Of a stretch of DNA of 64,000 bases, positions 26,678-35,730 are shown piece after piece; within the stretch, counting starts at the first letter, position 1, and the number at the start of each line of letters is the position of its first letter. Position numbers and translations under genes: made by a program. Origin of the DNA: Litoreibacter meonggei (GTDB taxonomy: Bacteria; Pseudomonadota; Alphaproteobacteria; Rhodobacterales; Rhodobacteraceae). The DNA lies in contig NZ_RCCE01000006.1 in assembly GCF_003663885.1 (NCBI RefSeq), forward strand, positions 285,944-349,943, written 5' to 3'. The notes beneath the pieces were generated by a model. The model was not told the DNA's origin, searched no databases, and saw nothing but the letters and a program-made list of their open reading frames with translations.

Positions 26678-28147
26678 TTACTTCGCTTCGTTGTGGAGAG
26701 CAGCCAGCATGCCTTTGTCGAGCATCAGTGCTAATTTAGATGACACCGCTGAATTCCAGCTCTGGTCCAAAATAAGCTCCTTTGGCATGAAACCATCAAG
26801 GCCAGATAAACGCGTAGCTATTTCATCTGGAGATTTGATTGTCCCCACACTTTTTTCTATCTGGTCTTGCCTGGGATCACGAAGCTCAAAAGTAGCATTG
26901 TTATCCGTTCTACCTAAACAATAGCGCATCCATACCGCAGTTGCGAAAGCAAATGGCGCTATCGATTGGCCTCTTTCCATTGCTGTAATCGCTGGTTCGA
27001 AGATCCGTTGGGGAAGCTTTTCCGTTCCATCCATTGCAATTTGATAGGTCTCGTGGCGGATATTTGGGTTGGAAAATCTTTGGAGCAAGGACTCAGCGTA
27101 GGTGTTCAAATCCACACCCGGGACTGGATCAAGCGTATGAGAGGCCGCAATGATATGGCGTTTGACAAGTTTTGCCAGATCGGGATCGGCCATGACGTCG
27201 CAGACGTAGTCTCGACCTGAGAGAAAGCCGGCATATGCCAACATAGAATGGGTGCCGTTCAACATGCGGAGCTTCATATTCTCGTATTGAGCCACATTCT
27301 TTACAAACAATGCCCCCCCGGCATCCCAAGCGGGTCTCCCGGTTGGGAAGTCATCTTCGATGACCCATTGGCTGAAAGGCTCCGTTTCAACAGCGGCTAA
27401 GTCTGAGCAGCCTGTTAGATCGCGGGCCTCGGACAGCGTGGCTTGCGTCGCAGCTGGTGTAATGCGGTCCACCATAGTCGAAGGAAACGAAACCTGTGCC
27501 TCGATCCAGTCAGCAAGTGCGGGATCAATTCGGCGGGCAAATTCAAGAACACCCGCGCGCACGAACGCGCCGTTGTTTGGAAGGTTATCACAACACAGTA
27601 CAGTGAATGGCTTTGTCTCGGCGTCGCATCGCCGCTTCAAGGCCGCAACCAATATTCCCAATACACCGACCGGACTGTCTGGGCTTAAGATGTCTGCCGC
27701 CACAGCGGGGTGACTTGTGTCAATGCCACCCGACATACGTTCGATGCCATAAGCCTTTTCTGTCACTGTCAGAGAGGCAATGCGAATGCGCGGATCACTG
27801 AGAGTTTCCAAGAGCTGTTCAGAGTTTCCCTTGGCGGCTATGACTTTTGCGATGCTACCAATGACACGCGCAGAGGTATTGTCGACACCGCGCTCAATCA
27901 ACGTGAACAGTCCATTTTGCGGGTTAAGTTCTTCGGCCGCTTTGGGGCTTCGCAGGCTTGCGCCGATTGTACGCCAATCACCGCCCGCTGCTGCCAATGC
28001 ATCATCTGTGTAAACTGCCTGATGTGCCTTATGGAACGCGCCGAGCCCCAAATGAACGATCCCGCATCCGTGCTCACTGGGGACATAGGCGGGCTGGCGC
28101 ACGTCAGCAGGTAGCGTTGATGACGCAGTCAGTCTTTCCATTGTCAT
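26678..28147 (-). CDS. uxuB: Fructuronate reductase (D-mannonate oxidoreductase)
   Basis: A 489-residue polyol/mannitol-dehydrogenase-family enzyme. The N-terminal segment IVHLGLGAFHKAHQA binds NAD. The signature VTEKAYG, WVIEDDF, and KLRMLNGTHSMLAY follow. The sequence tracks UxuB more closely than mannitol dehydrogenase (compare 41638-43134). It interconverts fructuronate and mannonate in hexuronate catabolism. It overlaps uxuA by four bases, supporting the assignment. The uronate isomerase uxaC is not in the window. Confidence 0.92.
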   Translation of the reverse strand: MTMERLTASSTLPADVRQPAYVPSEHGCGIVHLGLGAFHKAHQAVYTDDALAAAGGDWRTIGASLRSPKAAEELNPQNGLFTLIERGVDNTSARVIGSIAKVIAAKGNSEQLLETLSDPRIRIASLTVTEKAYGIERMSGGIDTSHPAVAADILSPDSPVGVLGILVAALKRRCDAETKPFTVLCCDNLPNNGAFVRAGVLEFARRIDPALADWIEAQVSFPSTMVDRITPAATQATLSEARDLTGCSDLAAVETEPFSQWVIEDDFPTGRPAWDAGGALFVKNVAQYENMKLRMLNGTHSMLAYAGFLSGRDYVCDVMADPDLAKLVKRHIIAASHTLDPVPGVDLNTYAESLLQRFSNPNIRHETYQIAMDGTEKLPQRIFEPAITAMERGQSIAPFAFATAVWMRYCLGRTDNNATFELRDPRQDQIEKSVGTIKSPDEIATRLSGLDGFMPKELILDQSWNSAVSSKLALMLDKGMLAALHNEAK

Positions 28148-29358
28148 GTCGGGGCCCTGTCAACATAAGTTAGGGCAGCTATGACACCGCGCAGTTCAGC
28201 AAGCCCCTTTAAACGACCGATCGCAGGATAGCCTGGCTGCGCTTTGCGGTGCAGGTCATCAAGAATGTCCTGACCATGGTCGGGCCGGAACGGAATGGAC
28301 CAATCTGTACGCCCATCCGTGCGCCGCTGCTTTTCCTCATTCAAAACGGCATGAACGAGGGCAACCATATTTGTTCCACCATCAAGGTGTTCCGCTTCGT
28401 AAAACGAACCGCGAATGTCGTCGCTCTCACGTGCAACGTTGCGCAGATGAAGAAAATGCACACGATCCCCTAGTCGCTGCATCATCCCCGGCAAATCATT
28501 GTCGGGTCTGGCGCCCAATGAGCCAGAGCACAATGTGATACCGTTTGCCGGAAGATCCACGGCATCCACCACCTTACGATATTGCGCCTCGGTAGACATG
28601 ATCCGAGGTAAGCCAAGCAATGGGAAGGGGGGGTCATCGGGGTGGCAGCAAAGCCTAATTCCAAGTTCCTGCGCTAACGGAGTGATCTGCTCAAGAAAGG
28701 CAATCAAATTGTTGCGAAGCCCGTCTTCGGACAGGATCGCGTATTCGGAAATGTGTTGCCGCACGTCGTCCAGTGAGAATGTTTCTGCAGCGCCGGGCAA
28801 ACCGTAAACAACGTTGCGAGCAATATTATCTTGTGTGGCGTCATCCATAGCCGCGTAGCGTGTTTTCGCGATATCGAGCAGTGTTTCTGAGTATTCGTCG
28901 ATAGCACCTGGCCGTTTCAAAATATGCACATCGAAGGCGACAAAATCATGCCAGTCAAACCGCATACAAGTTCCACCATTGGGTAGGCGGTGTTCGATAT
29001 CTGTGCGCGTCCAGTCGAGGACCGGCATGAAATTGTAACAAACAACCCCGATCCCGGCGTCGGAAAGGTTGCGAAGACTTACTTTGTAATTGGCTACATG
29101 TTCGCGCCAGTCACCTTGTTGCTTCTTAATGTCTTCAGAGACGGGCAGGCTTTCAACGACATCCCATTGCAACCCCGAAGGTGTTCCGTCGCGATGCAAT
29201 GATATCTCTTTCTGCCGCTGAGCAATTTCTGCGAGTGTCCAGATGTCTCCGGTGGGGATGTGATGCAGTGCCGAAACAACGCCCTCAACGCCGGCCTGTC
29301 TCATATCGTGCAGTGTGACTTGATCGTTCGGCCCGAACCACCTCCAGGTTTGTCTCAT
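28144..29358 (-). CDS. uxuA: Mannonate dehydratase
   Basis: A 404-residue UxuA with N-terminus MRQTWRWFGPND, directly comparable to the E. coli enzyme's MEQTWRWYGPND. It dehydrates D-mannonate to 2-keto-3-deoxygluconate. Metal-ligand regions include LCCHPDDPPFPLLGLPR and HFLHLRNV. The ATG at 29358 is preceded by GGAG at seven bases; a GTG six bases earlier is too close to that site. It diverges from the GntR gene over a 21-bp inverted repeat. Confidence 0.95.
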   Translation of the reverse strand: MRQTWRWFGPNDQVTLHDMRQAGVEGVVSALHHIPTGDIWTLAEIAQRQKEISLHRDGTPSGLQWDVVESLPVSEDIKKQQGDWREHVANYKVSLRNLSDAGIGVVCYNFMPVLDWTRTDIEHRLPNGGTCMRFDWHDFVAFDVHILKRPGAIDEYSETLLDIAKTRYAAMDDATQDNIARNVVYGLPGAAETFSLDDVRQHISEYAILSEDGLRNNLIAFLEQITPLAQELGIRLCCHPDDPPFPLLGLPRIMSTEAQYRKVVDAVDLPANGITLCSGSLGARPDNDLPGMMQRLGDRVHFLHLRNVARESDDIRGSFYEAEHLDGGTNMVALVHAVLNEEKQRRTDGRTDWSIPFRPDHGQDILDDLHRKAQPGYPAIGRLKGLAELRGVIAALTYVDRAPT

Positions 29359-29410
29359 TTTCACTCTCCATTATCCCGCGGATGGCTTGCGTGCTGTTCC
29401 AACTGTGCCA

Positions 29411-29460
29411 TGCTCCATACTTCCATACAAGAAGATTGACTTGTATGGAAGTATGGAGCA
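29411..29460. promoter_or_regulatory. Perfect 21-bp inverted repeat, probable GntR operator
   Basis: Two perfect 21-base arms (29411-29431 and 29440-29460) separated by 8 bases. Each arm contains a tandem CCATACTTCCATAC motif, so four half-sites are present. It lies between divergent uxuA and the GntR gene. It probably controls both, or folds as a transcript hairpin. Confidence 0.75.
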
Positions 29461-29483
29461 TAGGTGTTGTGGGAGGATGATCG

Positions 29484-30182
29484 ATGCAATTACGACGCGA
29501 TAGAGCTTGGGACCTTGATCCAGAGTCTCCAATCGGGCCACAGCTTCACCGGATTTTGCGTGAACGGATCGTCCGAAATGATCTAATTTCCGGAAGTAAG
29601 ATTTCTGAACCAGAAGTCGCTAAATACTATTCGATCAGCCGTCAGCCCGTTCGTGAAGCATTCATAAAGCTGTCAGAGGAAGGGTTGATCTCGATACGAC
29701 CCCAACGCAGCACCGTTATCAAGAAGATCGACTCTGAAGCCGTTCTGCAGGCTCGTTTTGTTCGTGAAGCTATTGAAGCTGACATTGTGAAATTGCTGGC
29801 CACACGTTCTGACCCCGTGCTTGTGCGCGAACTACGTGCGCAACTTGCCGAGCAAGAACGTGTGGCAGCGGGGAACCCCGCACAGTTTATCCGGCTGGAT
29901 GAGCGCTTTCATAGAACACTGGCAGAGGCATCAGACAATGCCGGCGCGTGGAAGTTCGTCGAGGGGCTGAAGTCACAGATGGATCGTGTGCGTTTCCTAA
30001 GCCTCAGCTTTTTTCCCATGCCCAAGCTGATCGCACAGCACAAGGCAGTTGTAGATTGCATTGAAACCGGAGATCTCGCGCAGGCTGAAAGCGCGATCCG
30101 ACTTCATCTCAAAGAAATCTTGACCGATTTGCCGGAAATTCAGGCCGTAAATCCTGAATTCTTTAGTCAAGTGTCGGAGTGA
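29484..30182 (+). CDS. GntR-family (FadR/FCD) transcriptional regulator
   Basis: A 232-residue regulator. The winged helix near residues 20-80 contains SEPEVAKYYSISRQPVREAF. The FCD ligand domain contains ARFVREAIEADIV, RLDERFHRTLAEAS and QHKAVVDCIETGD with the usual metal-binding histidines and aspartates. GGGAGG lies upstream. It is divergent from uxuAB and precedes the TRAP operon, so it likely senses a hexuronate or aldonate. Confidence 0.92.
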   Translation: MQLRRDRAWDLDPESPIGPQLHRILRERIVRNDLISGSKISEPEVAKYYSISRQPVREAFIKLSEEGLISIRPQRSTVIKKIDSEAVLQARFVREAIEADIVKLLATRSDPVLVRELRAQLAEQERVAAGNPAQFIRLDERFHRTLAEASDNAGAWKFVEGLKSQMDRVRFLSLSFFPMPKLIAQHKAVVDCIETGDLAQAESAIRLHLKEILTDLPEIQAVNPEFFSQVSE

Positions 30183-30224
30183 CGACAACACAGGCAAACA
30201 CTTATACAATCTTGGAGGAAGAAT

Positions 30225-31202
30225 ATGACGTTAACGAAAACAATCATGACGACACTGGCTGCGGGTGTCGCAGCTCAGATTATTGGCGGCGCGGCCATCG
30301 CGCAAGATATGACATTGAAGCTTGGTCATCTCGCAAACGAGTCAAACCCATGGCACAAAGCTTCTGTTAAGTTTGGCACTGAGTTGTCCCGCCTGACAGA
30401 TGGACGCATTGCGGTAGAGGTATTCCCTAACGAATCCCTCGGCAAAGAGGTGGATCTGATCAACGGTATGCAACTGGGAACCGTGGATATGACAATCACC
30501 GGCGAAAGCCTGCAGAACTGGGCTCCCATGGCGGCGCTGCTGGCCGTTCCATATGCCTATAAATCCATTGAACACATGGACGAAGTTGCGGGCGGTGACA
30601 TCGGCGATCAGATCAAAGCGCAGATTGTCGAGAAAGCACAAATTCGCCCCATCGCGCACTTTGCTCGCGGGCCACGCAACCTGACATCCAACCGGGCAAT
30701 TCCATCACCTGATGACTTGAACGGTCTGAAAATGCGTGTGCCAAACGTGCCGCTGTTTGTTGACGTTTGGAAAGCACTGGGTGCAAATCCGGGGCCGATG
30801 GCTTTCTCCGAGGTGTTTACATCACTTCAGAACGGCACAATTGACAGCCAAGAAAACCCACTCGCGTTGATCCGCTCTGCGAACTTCAACGAGGTTCAAA
30901 GCCACGTAAACATGACAGAGCATGTGCGCTCCTGGATCTATCTGACAATTGCAGAGTCCACTTGGCAGAAGCTGTCTGCCGAAGATCAAAACGCAGTTTC
31001 GCAAGCCGCAGCCCTTGCGCAGGCCTATGAGCGGGGCCTCTTTGAAGCGTCCATCGCAGCAGATCGGGCCTACCTTGAAGGCAAAGGCATGACCTTTGTT
31101 GACGTCGATGGTGCTGCCTATGCCGCGAAGGCCAAAGACGCCGTGCTGGCAAATGTTAACGATGAAATCAAACCAATCGTCGAAGGCCTTTTCGCTCAGT
31201 AA
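30225..31202 (+). CDS. dctP: TRAP transporter solute-binding protein
   Basis: A 325-residue periplasmic protein with a signal peptide to about AAIAQD (residue 27). DctP-family features are KLGHLANESNPWHKAS, EVFPNESLGKEVDLINGMQLG and LKMRVPNVPLFVD, with the conserved arginine that grips the carboxylate. TGGAGGAAG precedes the ATG. It is followed by matching DctQ and DctM genes. The ligand is probably a uronate or aldonate, from uxuAB and the IdnD-like gene. Confidence 0.94.
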   Translation: MTLTKTIMTTLAAGVAAQIIGGAAIAQDMTLKLGHLANESNPWHKASVKFGTELSRLTDGRIAVEVFPNESLGKEVDLINGMQLGTVDMTITGESLQNWAPMAALLAVPYAYKSIEHMDEVAGGDIGDQIKAQIVEKAQIRPIAHFARGPRNLTSNRAIPSPDDLNGLKMRVPNVPLFVDVWKALGANPGPMAFSEVFTSLQNGTIDSQENPLALIRSANFNEVQSHVNMTEHVRSWIYLTIAESTWQKLSAEDQNAVSQAAALAQAYERGLFEASIAADRAYLEGKGMTFVDVDGAAYAAKAKDAVLANVNDEIKPIVEGLFAQ

Positions 31203-31270
31203 GCTTCACTGAAATGTCATGAGCGGGGCCGGTGTCGATCGGCCTCGCTCCTACTTTCCAAGAGGTGATC

Positions 31271-31774
31271 ATGTCGATCCAGCACATTCAATCAATACTC
31301 GTAAAAATCTGCCGAGCCGGAATCGGGATCGCATTCTGCGTGCTGCTTGGAACAGTTCTGTATCAGGTCATCGGTCGCACATTCGCAATATCATCTGTTT
31401 GGACTGAAGAGTTAACCCGCTACGCCTTGCTCTATGTCGCGGCATTTGGCGTTGGGTTGTCCTTGCTTAGCGGGGACTTGGTGAATGTTGATGTGATCTG
31501 CGAATTCCTTCCCGGAGAATGGCCAAGACGGCTTCGGCTGATTTCAGCATCCATTACCGTTGTCTTGTGCCTCGCTCTGATCGGTCCCGCGTGGAAATAC
31601 ACTGCGATTGGCGCGCGCCAAACGTCACCTGCAATGGGACTGCGGATGGATTTCGTCCACGCGAGCGTTCTCTTGCTTCTCTTGCTTTTACTCGCGTTTG
31701 CAGCCCTGCGCGTCGTTTCGATGATTTGGGACGGAGCCTCAGGCCTTCCTGATGAAAAAGAGGATTATTCCTGA
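31271..31774 (+). CDS. dctQ: TRAP transporter small permease
   Basis: A 167-residue membrane protein with four hydrophobic helices and the DctQ motif VWTEELTRYALLYVAAFG. An in-frame start at 31232 is rejected because AAGAGGTG lies just before 31271 (MSIQHIQS). Its stop shares a base with the dctM start (TGATG). Confidence 0.92.
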   Translation: MSIQHIQSILVKICRAGIGIAFCVLLGTVLYQVIGRTFAISSVWTEELTRYALLYVAAFGVGLSLLSGDLVNVDVICEFLPGEWPRRLRLISASITVVLCLALIGPAWKYTAIGARQTSPAMGLRMDFVHASVLLLLLLLLAFAALRVVSMIWDGASGLPDEKEDYS

Positions 31775-33051
31775 TGGAAGTTGCAGTTCTTGTTTGCGTA
31801 TTTCTCATGGGCCTCATCATCGGCCTTCCCGTCGCGATCACACTTGGTGTCGCTTCCTTTGCCTATTTGCTCGTCGCCGATATTCCGTTCGTGGTCATGC
31901 CACAGAAGATGTATGCGGGTATGGACGTGTTCGTTTTGCTCAGTATTCCGGGCTTCATTCTAGCCGGTAACCTGATGAACAGCGGCGGAATTACAGAACG
32001 AATTATCCGGTTTGCAAGCGCGTTGGTCGGCTGGATACGTGGCGGTCTTGGATTGACAAACATCGCAGCGTCAATGCTGTTTGGCGGCATCACCGGCACA
32101 GCTGTAGCTGACGCGGCGTCCATTGGCGGCGTCATGATCCCCGGAATGAAAAAGGCCGGATATCCGGCGGATTTCTCAGCGGCCGTTACCGCAGCCTCCT
32201 CGACCGTAGGGCCGATCATTCCGCCAAGCGTTCCAATGATTATCGTCGGCGCACTCTCTGGTATCTCTGTGGGCAAGATGTTTCTTGCCGGTGCCATCCC
32301 CGGCATTCTGATGGGTGTCGCGATGATGATCACCTGTTACATTATCTCTGTTAAAAAGAACTTCCCTCGACAGGAATGGCGCGGAGCTTCAGAGCTAGGG
32401 CGATCTTTCCTATCTGCCTTTTGGGCGCTGGCGATGACTGGATTGATCATCTACGGGCTTTTAAGTGGGCTGGCGACACCAACTGAAACCGCGGTGATCG
32501 CGAGCCTCTATGCGCTGATCGTAGGAGCGTTCGTCTATCGAGACCTAAATCTGGTTCAGGTTCCTAAAATCCTGATCGACAGCGCGGTGTCTTCCGCTGC
32601 TATTCTGGTACTGGTCGGTTTCGCCAATGTGTTCGGGTGGATCTTGGTATCTGAACGAATCCCGCAGGCAATCGCTGCCGGAGTTCTGTCCGTCACTGAC
32701 AACAAGTTCCTGGTGATCTTAATCATTAACATTCTGTTGTTGTTTGTCGGCATGTTCATGGAAACGATTGCCGCCCTCATCATTCTTTTCGTCCCACTAT
32801 TGGCCTTGGCCCAGGCGGTCGGCATCGAGCCACTCCACTTCGCTACCTTTGCAGTGCTGAACCTGATGATCGGGCTGACAACACCACCCGTCGGTGTCTG
32901 TCTGTTTGTCTGTGCGAACATTGCACGGCTCCCACTCACCCCCGTTGTTTGGGCCATTCTTCCCTTTCTGGCGACCAACATCATCGTTTTGTTGTTGGTC
33001 TCTTACATCCCGGCATTGGCAACGTGGTTGCCTTCCGTTCTGATCCCATAG
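31774..33051 (+). CDS. dctM: TRAP transporter large permease
   Basis: A 425-residue DctM protein with about twelve membrane segments. Family marks include FVLLSIPGFILAGNLM, GGITGTAVADAASIGGVMIPGM and the late MIGLTTPPVGVCLF. It is the ion-coupled transport subunit, working with the adjacent DctP and DctQ. A dehydrogenase gene begins nine bases after its stop, so one operon is likely. Confidence 0.95.
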   Translation: MEVAVLVCVFLMGLIIGLPVAITLGVASFAYLLVADIPFVVMPQKMYAGMDVFVLLSIPGFILAGNLMNSGGITERIIRFASALVGWIRGGLGLTNIAASMLFGGITGTAVADAASIGGVMIPGMKKAGYPADFSAAVTAASSTVGPIIPPSVPMIIVGALSGISVGKMFLAGAIPGILMGVAMMITCYIISVKKNFPRQEWRGASELGRSFLSAFWALAMTGLIIYGLLSGLATPTETAVIASLYALIVGAFVYRDLNLVQVPKILIDSAVSSAAILVLVGFANVFGWILVSERIPQAIAAGVLSVTDNKFLVILIINILLLFVGMFMETIAALIILFVPLLALAQAVGIEPLHFATFAVLNLMIGLTTPPVGVCLFVCANIARLPLTPVVWAILPFLATNIIVLLLVSYIPALATWLPSVLIP

Positions 33052-33059
33052 GTATTCCC

Positions 33060-34106
33060 ATGCAAACACGTGTCTGCCGCCTGCACGGCAAAGAAGATAT
33101 TCGAATTGAGAGCTTGGATGTCAGCCCGCCGAAAGCTGGAGAAGTGCGCGTTCAAGTAGGCGCTGGCGGGATTTGCGGATCGGATCTGCATTACTATCAA
33201 GATGGCGGCTTCGGAGCAATTCGGGTAAGAGAGCCAATTATTTTGGGACATGAGGTCGCTGGAACCGTTCGGGAGATCGGCACGGGCGTTGACGGGCTAA
33301 GGCCCGGTGACCGTGTAGCACTGAACCCCAGTCACCCGTGTGGTTCGTGCAAGTTTTGTGCTTCAGGCCTGTTCCAGCACTGCACAACCATGCGCTTTTT
33401 TGGTTCAGCTTTAAGATTTCCACACGAACAAGGCGCATTTCGGGATCAGATCGTTTTGGGTGCAGATCAATGTGTTCCAGTCAAAGACGGCGTGACGCTG
33501 GCAGAAGCCGCATGTGCGGAACCACTCGCCGTTTGTTTGCACGCTAGAAACCGCGCGCCGGATCTAAAAAACCGACGCGTCCTGATCACTGGGGCCGGAC
33601 CAATTGGTGTTTTGTGTGCCGCCTTGGCTGCCGAAGCAGAGGCGAGTGAAATCGTTGTCACAGATTTGAAAGATCTGCCTCTGACGGTTGCAGCGCAAAT
33701 GGGCGCAACACGAACGATCAACCTCACCACCAATTCAGCGGATTTTGAGACCTACACATCAGACAAAGGATACTTTGATGTCACCTTTGAATGTTCTGCT
33801 GCGGCTCCAGCCATTCAGAGTGCAATCAATGCAACGCTTCCATTAGGAACAATCATTCAGGTCGGTGTAGCCGGTGACGTTCCCGTTCCTCTGAATGTCA
33901 TTGTTGGCAAAGAGATAAACTTTTTGGGCTCTCACCGTTTTCATGAAGAGTTCAATACGGCTGTCGCTTTACTTGGAAATGGCAGCATTGATGTCAAGCC
34001 GATGATCACCGGTACTTTCCCACTGGAAAATGCTGCAGAGGCGATAAAGATCGCAGGAGATCGAGGCCAAACGGTCAAAACCCAGCTTTCCTTCGCGGTA
34101 GAATAA
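33060..34106 (+). CDS. L-idonate 5-dehydrogenase-like zinc alcohol dehydrogenase
   Basis: A 348-residue MDR protein. Catalytic zinc motifs are GICGSDLHYYQDG and GHEVAGTV, the structural zinc cysteines lie in CGSCKFCASGLFQHC, and the cofactor loop is ITGAGPIGVLCA. The N-terminus MQTRVCRLHGKEDIR matches L-idonate 5-dehydrogenase proteins as I recall them. The reading frame extends upstream into dctM, but ATG at 33060 gives the conserved N-terminus. Last gene of the GntR-TRAP operon. Confidence 0.88.
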   Translation: MQTRVCRLHGKEDIRIESLDVSPPKAGEVRVQVGAGGICGSDLHYYQDGGFGAIRVREPIILGHEVAGTVREIGTGVDGLRPGDRVALNPSHPCGSCKFCASGLFQHCTTMRFFGSALRFPHEQGAFRDQIVLGADQCVPVKDGVTLAEAACAEPLAVCLHARNRAPDLKNRRVLITGAGPIGVLCAALAAEAEASEIVVTDLKDLPLTVAAQMGATRTINLTTNSADFETYTSDKGYFDVTFECSAAAPAIQSAINATLPLGTIIQVGVAGDVPVPLNVIVGKEINFLGSHRFHEEFNTAVALLGNGSIDVKPMITGTFPLENAAEAIKIAGDRGQTVKTQLSFAVE

Positions 34107-34249
34107 AGGCACGTTGTGCGCTTCAAAATCCGTAGATCGATAGCGTAAGCAGAACGTTTGACGCGTTCACCAAGGTCGACACGCGCGCTAGAGGTACGAA
34201 ACAACAACTTTGACAAAACAAAACATGAACAAGACGAGGAAGATATCTG

Positions 34250-34530
34250 ATCACCAACCCAGCCTTCATCGTGATCAAAGCCGCCGGTGAGTTCAAAGAC
34301 AAGACCACCGCCATCAACCAGCGGTCGCAGACGGACTTCGCTTACCTCAAGGTTTTGGGCTGGGGCTGGCTTTATCTCAGTACGACCCTGGGCGATTACA
34401 GCCGCTATATCACTTCGTGGAAACTCTGTACGAACATGAGGGCAGAGGATGCGGTGGGCACACTGTATCTGGCTTTGCACGCACCAGGCTGCGATCAGAT
34501 CCACGTCGTTCGCAAGCCGCGCCTGCTCAC
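34250..34530 (+). pseudogene. IS3-family transposase OrfB fragment
   Basis: A continuous fragment of a DDE integrase core reading ITNPAFIVIKAAGEF, QTDFAYLKVLGWGWLYLST, GDYSRYITSWKLCTNMRAEDA and HVVRKPRLL. These match the central region of IS3-group transposases. The first catalytic Asp is present (QTD); the usual LDD is LGD. There is no start, no upstream OrfA, and homology stops abruptly at the junction with the GspE remnant. It is a dead insertion remnant. Confidence 0.8.
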
Positions 34531-34543
34531 ATGCGCTTCCCGA

Positions 34544-34836
34544 GCAGCTCTTACACAGGCGTCGGTCAAAGCACTGAGACAGCACGCCGCGCAGTGTTGC
34601 GCCGAGCGATTGGGGTGGCACACTAAAATCAATCAGTCGCTCTATTGCGCAGAGCGCGTCATCCGTGTGAACTGTAGACAAAACCAATCGACCGAGAAGA
34701 GCCGCAGGCACAGCGATCTCTGGGTTTCTTCATCCCTGATCTCACCAATCAAGTCGACGTTTGGATCTTGGCGTAAGATCGCCTTCAACGCTCGTGCGAA
34801 TGTCATTTCAATATCTGGCTGCATCGGAGGAACGTC
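34544..34836 (-). pseudogene. GspE/PilB-type secretion ATPase remnant
   Basis: Two - strand frames joined by a frameshift near 34711. The upstream part reads [17 protein letters not shown] and GEIRDEETQ (Walker B/Asp-box region). The downstream part reads [13 protein letters not shown], then RRLCKSC (start of the Cys motif). This is the C-terminal half of a type II secretion or type IV pilus ATPase without its Walker A. It is truncated where the IS3 remnant begins. Confidence 0.78.
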
Positions 34837-34901
34837 AATGGATGGCTGGAAAGTTCCTGCTTCATGCGATTGATTGCGCAGAATTGGTGGATTGGATTGG
34901 C

Positions 34902-35213
34902 CTAATTTTTCATGTCCAATGGGCGTAAGAAGTGGCGATCGTAGCGCCGGATACACTCCTTATCCTCAGCATATTGGTAGGCAGTCTGACATTCGCTGTC
35001 TGTAAGGCTCTTTATGCGATAGGCCTCATAGTCAGCTAACGATGCGAACGAAAACAGGCAGACGGCCATATCGTTTGGGCTTTCATGGGGCAGATAATAC
35101 CCATGATGCGTGCCGCCAAACTTCTCGACCAAGGGGATCCATGCGCGCGCGTATTCTTCGAACTCAGGAATTTTAGACGGGTTCAGTTCGTATTGGACAT
35201 AGCAGGTTATCAA
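34902..35213 (-). CDS. NIPSNAP-family protein
   Basis: A 103-residue ferredoxin-like dimeric alpha/beta-barrel protein. [21 protein letters not shown] and [11 protein letters not shown] are typical of bacterial NIPSNAP proteins. The family has no defined reaction. It is the last gene of the HxlR-linked detoxification operon, 109 bases after the GFA gene. Confidence 0.85.
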   Translation of the reverse strand: MITCYVQYELNPSKIPEFEEYARAWIPLVEKFGGTHHGYYLPHESPNDMAVCLFSFASLADYEAYRIKSLTDSECQTAYQYAEDKECIRRYDRHFLRPLDMKN

Positions 35214-35321
35214 CGGTTTTTCCTCTAAAGGAGTTTATCTAAGGGACTGTATTCATTGGTTATTGAGGGCTGTTCCTGTGGGCAGCTACTCGGGAAAACC
35301 CTATGGCGGAAGCAAATTGCC

Positions 35322-35726
35322 CTACGGTGGAAACCCCCGATGTGCAGCGACCTGGTCAAGGTTTGATGACCACGACGGTTGTTCAGCGACGAACATCCTG
35401 AACTTGTCAGCTACTTCTGGCTCTCCTTGCAGGCCTCCCGCAGGAACGATCATTTTTGTTCCGTCACCGTTGGACCATGGAACGCCGGAACCGCACACCC
35501 GGCAGAACGATTTGGAGATGTCCCGCCCTGGCATTTGGTATGTGACAACGTCGTCGCTGCCGGCCAGCCAGTTGAACGCCTCGGCCGCTATAAACAGATT
35601 TGATGCAAAGGCTGACCCTGTGATCTGTCGGCACTGATCGCAGCTACATAAGAACATCTTGTCGAACGCGTTGACGACCTCGAATGTTACCTTGCCGCAC
35701 AGACAGCTTCCTTTGAGTTTTGGCAT
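35322..35726 (-). CDS. GFA-family protein (CENP-V/GFA domain)
   Basis: A 134-residue zinc protein with CLCGKV, CSCDQCR and CRVCGSG cysteine pairs, the Zn-binding pattern of the glutathione-dependent formaldehyde-activating (GFA) family. The ATG at 35726 is preceded by GAGG and follows the upstream stop by four bases; an ATG at 35753 would overlap. Activity in this family is uncertain: a glutathione-adduct or small-aldehyde role is only suggested by the GST in the operon. A separate decayed GFA copy is at 54468-54742. Confidence 0.87.
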   Translation of the reverse strand: MPKLKGSCLCGKVTFEVVNAFDKMFLCSCDQCRQITGSAFASNLFIAAEAFNWLAGSDDVVTYQMPGRDISKSFCRVCGSGVPWSNGDGTKMIVPAGGLQGEPEVADKFRMFVAEQPSWSSNLDQVAAHRGFPP

Positions 35727-35730
35727 TCCT

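Noticed and set aside
33941..34711. 257-codon - strand frame spanning the GspE remnant and beyond
   Set aside because: Only its first 56 codons show homology; the rest is antisense to the IS3 remnant and the dehydrogenase gene.
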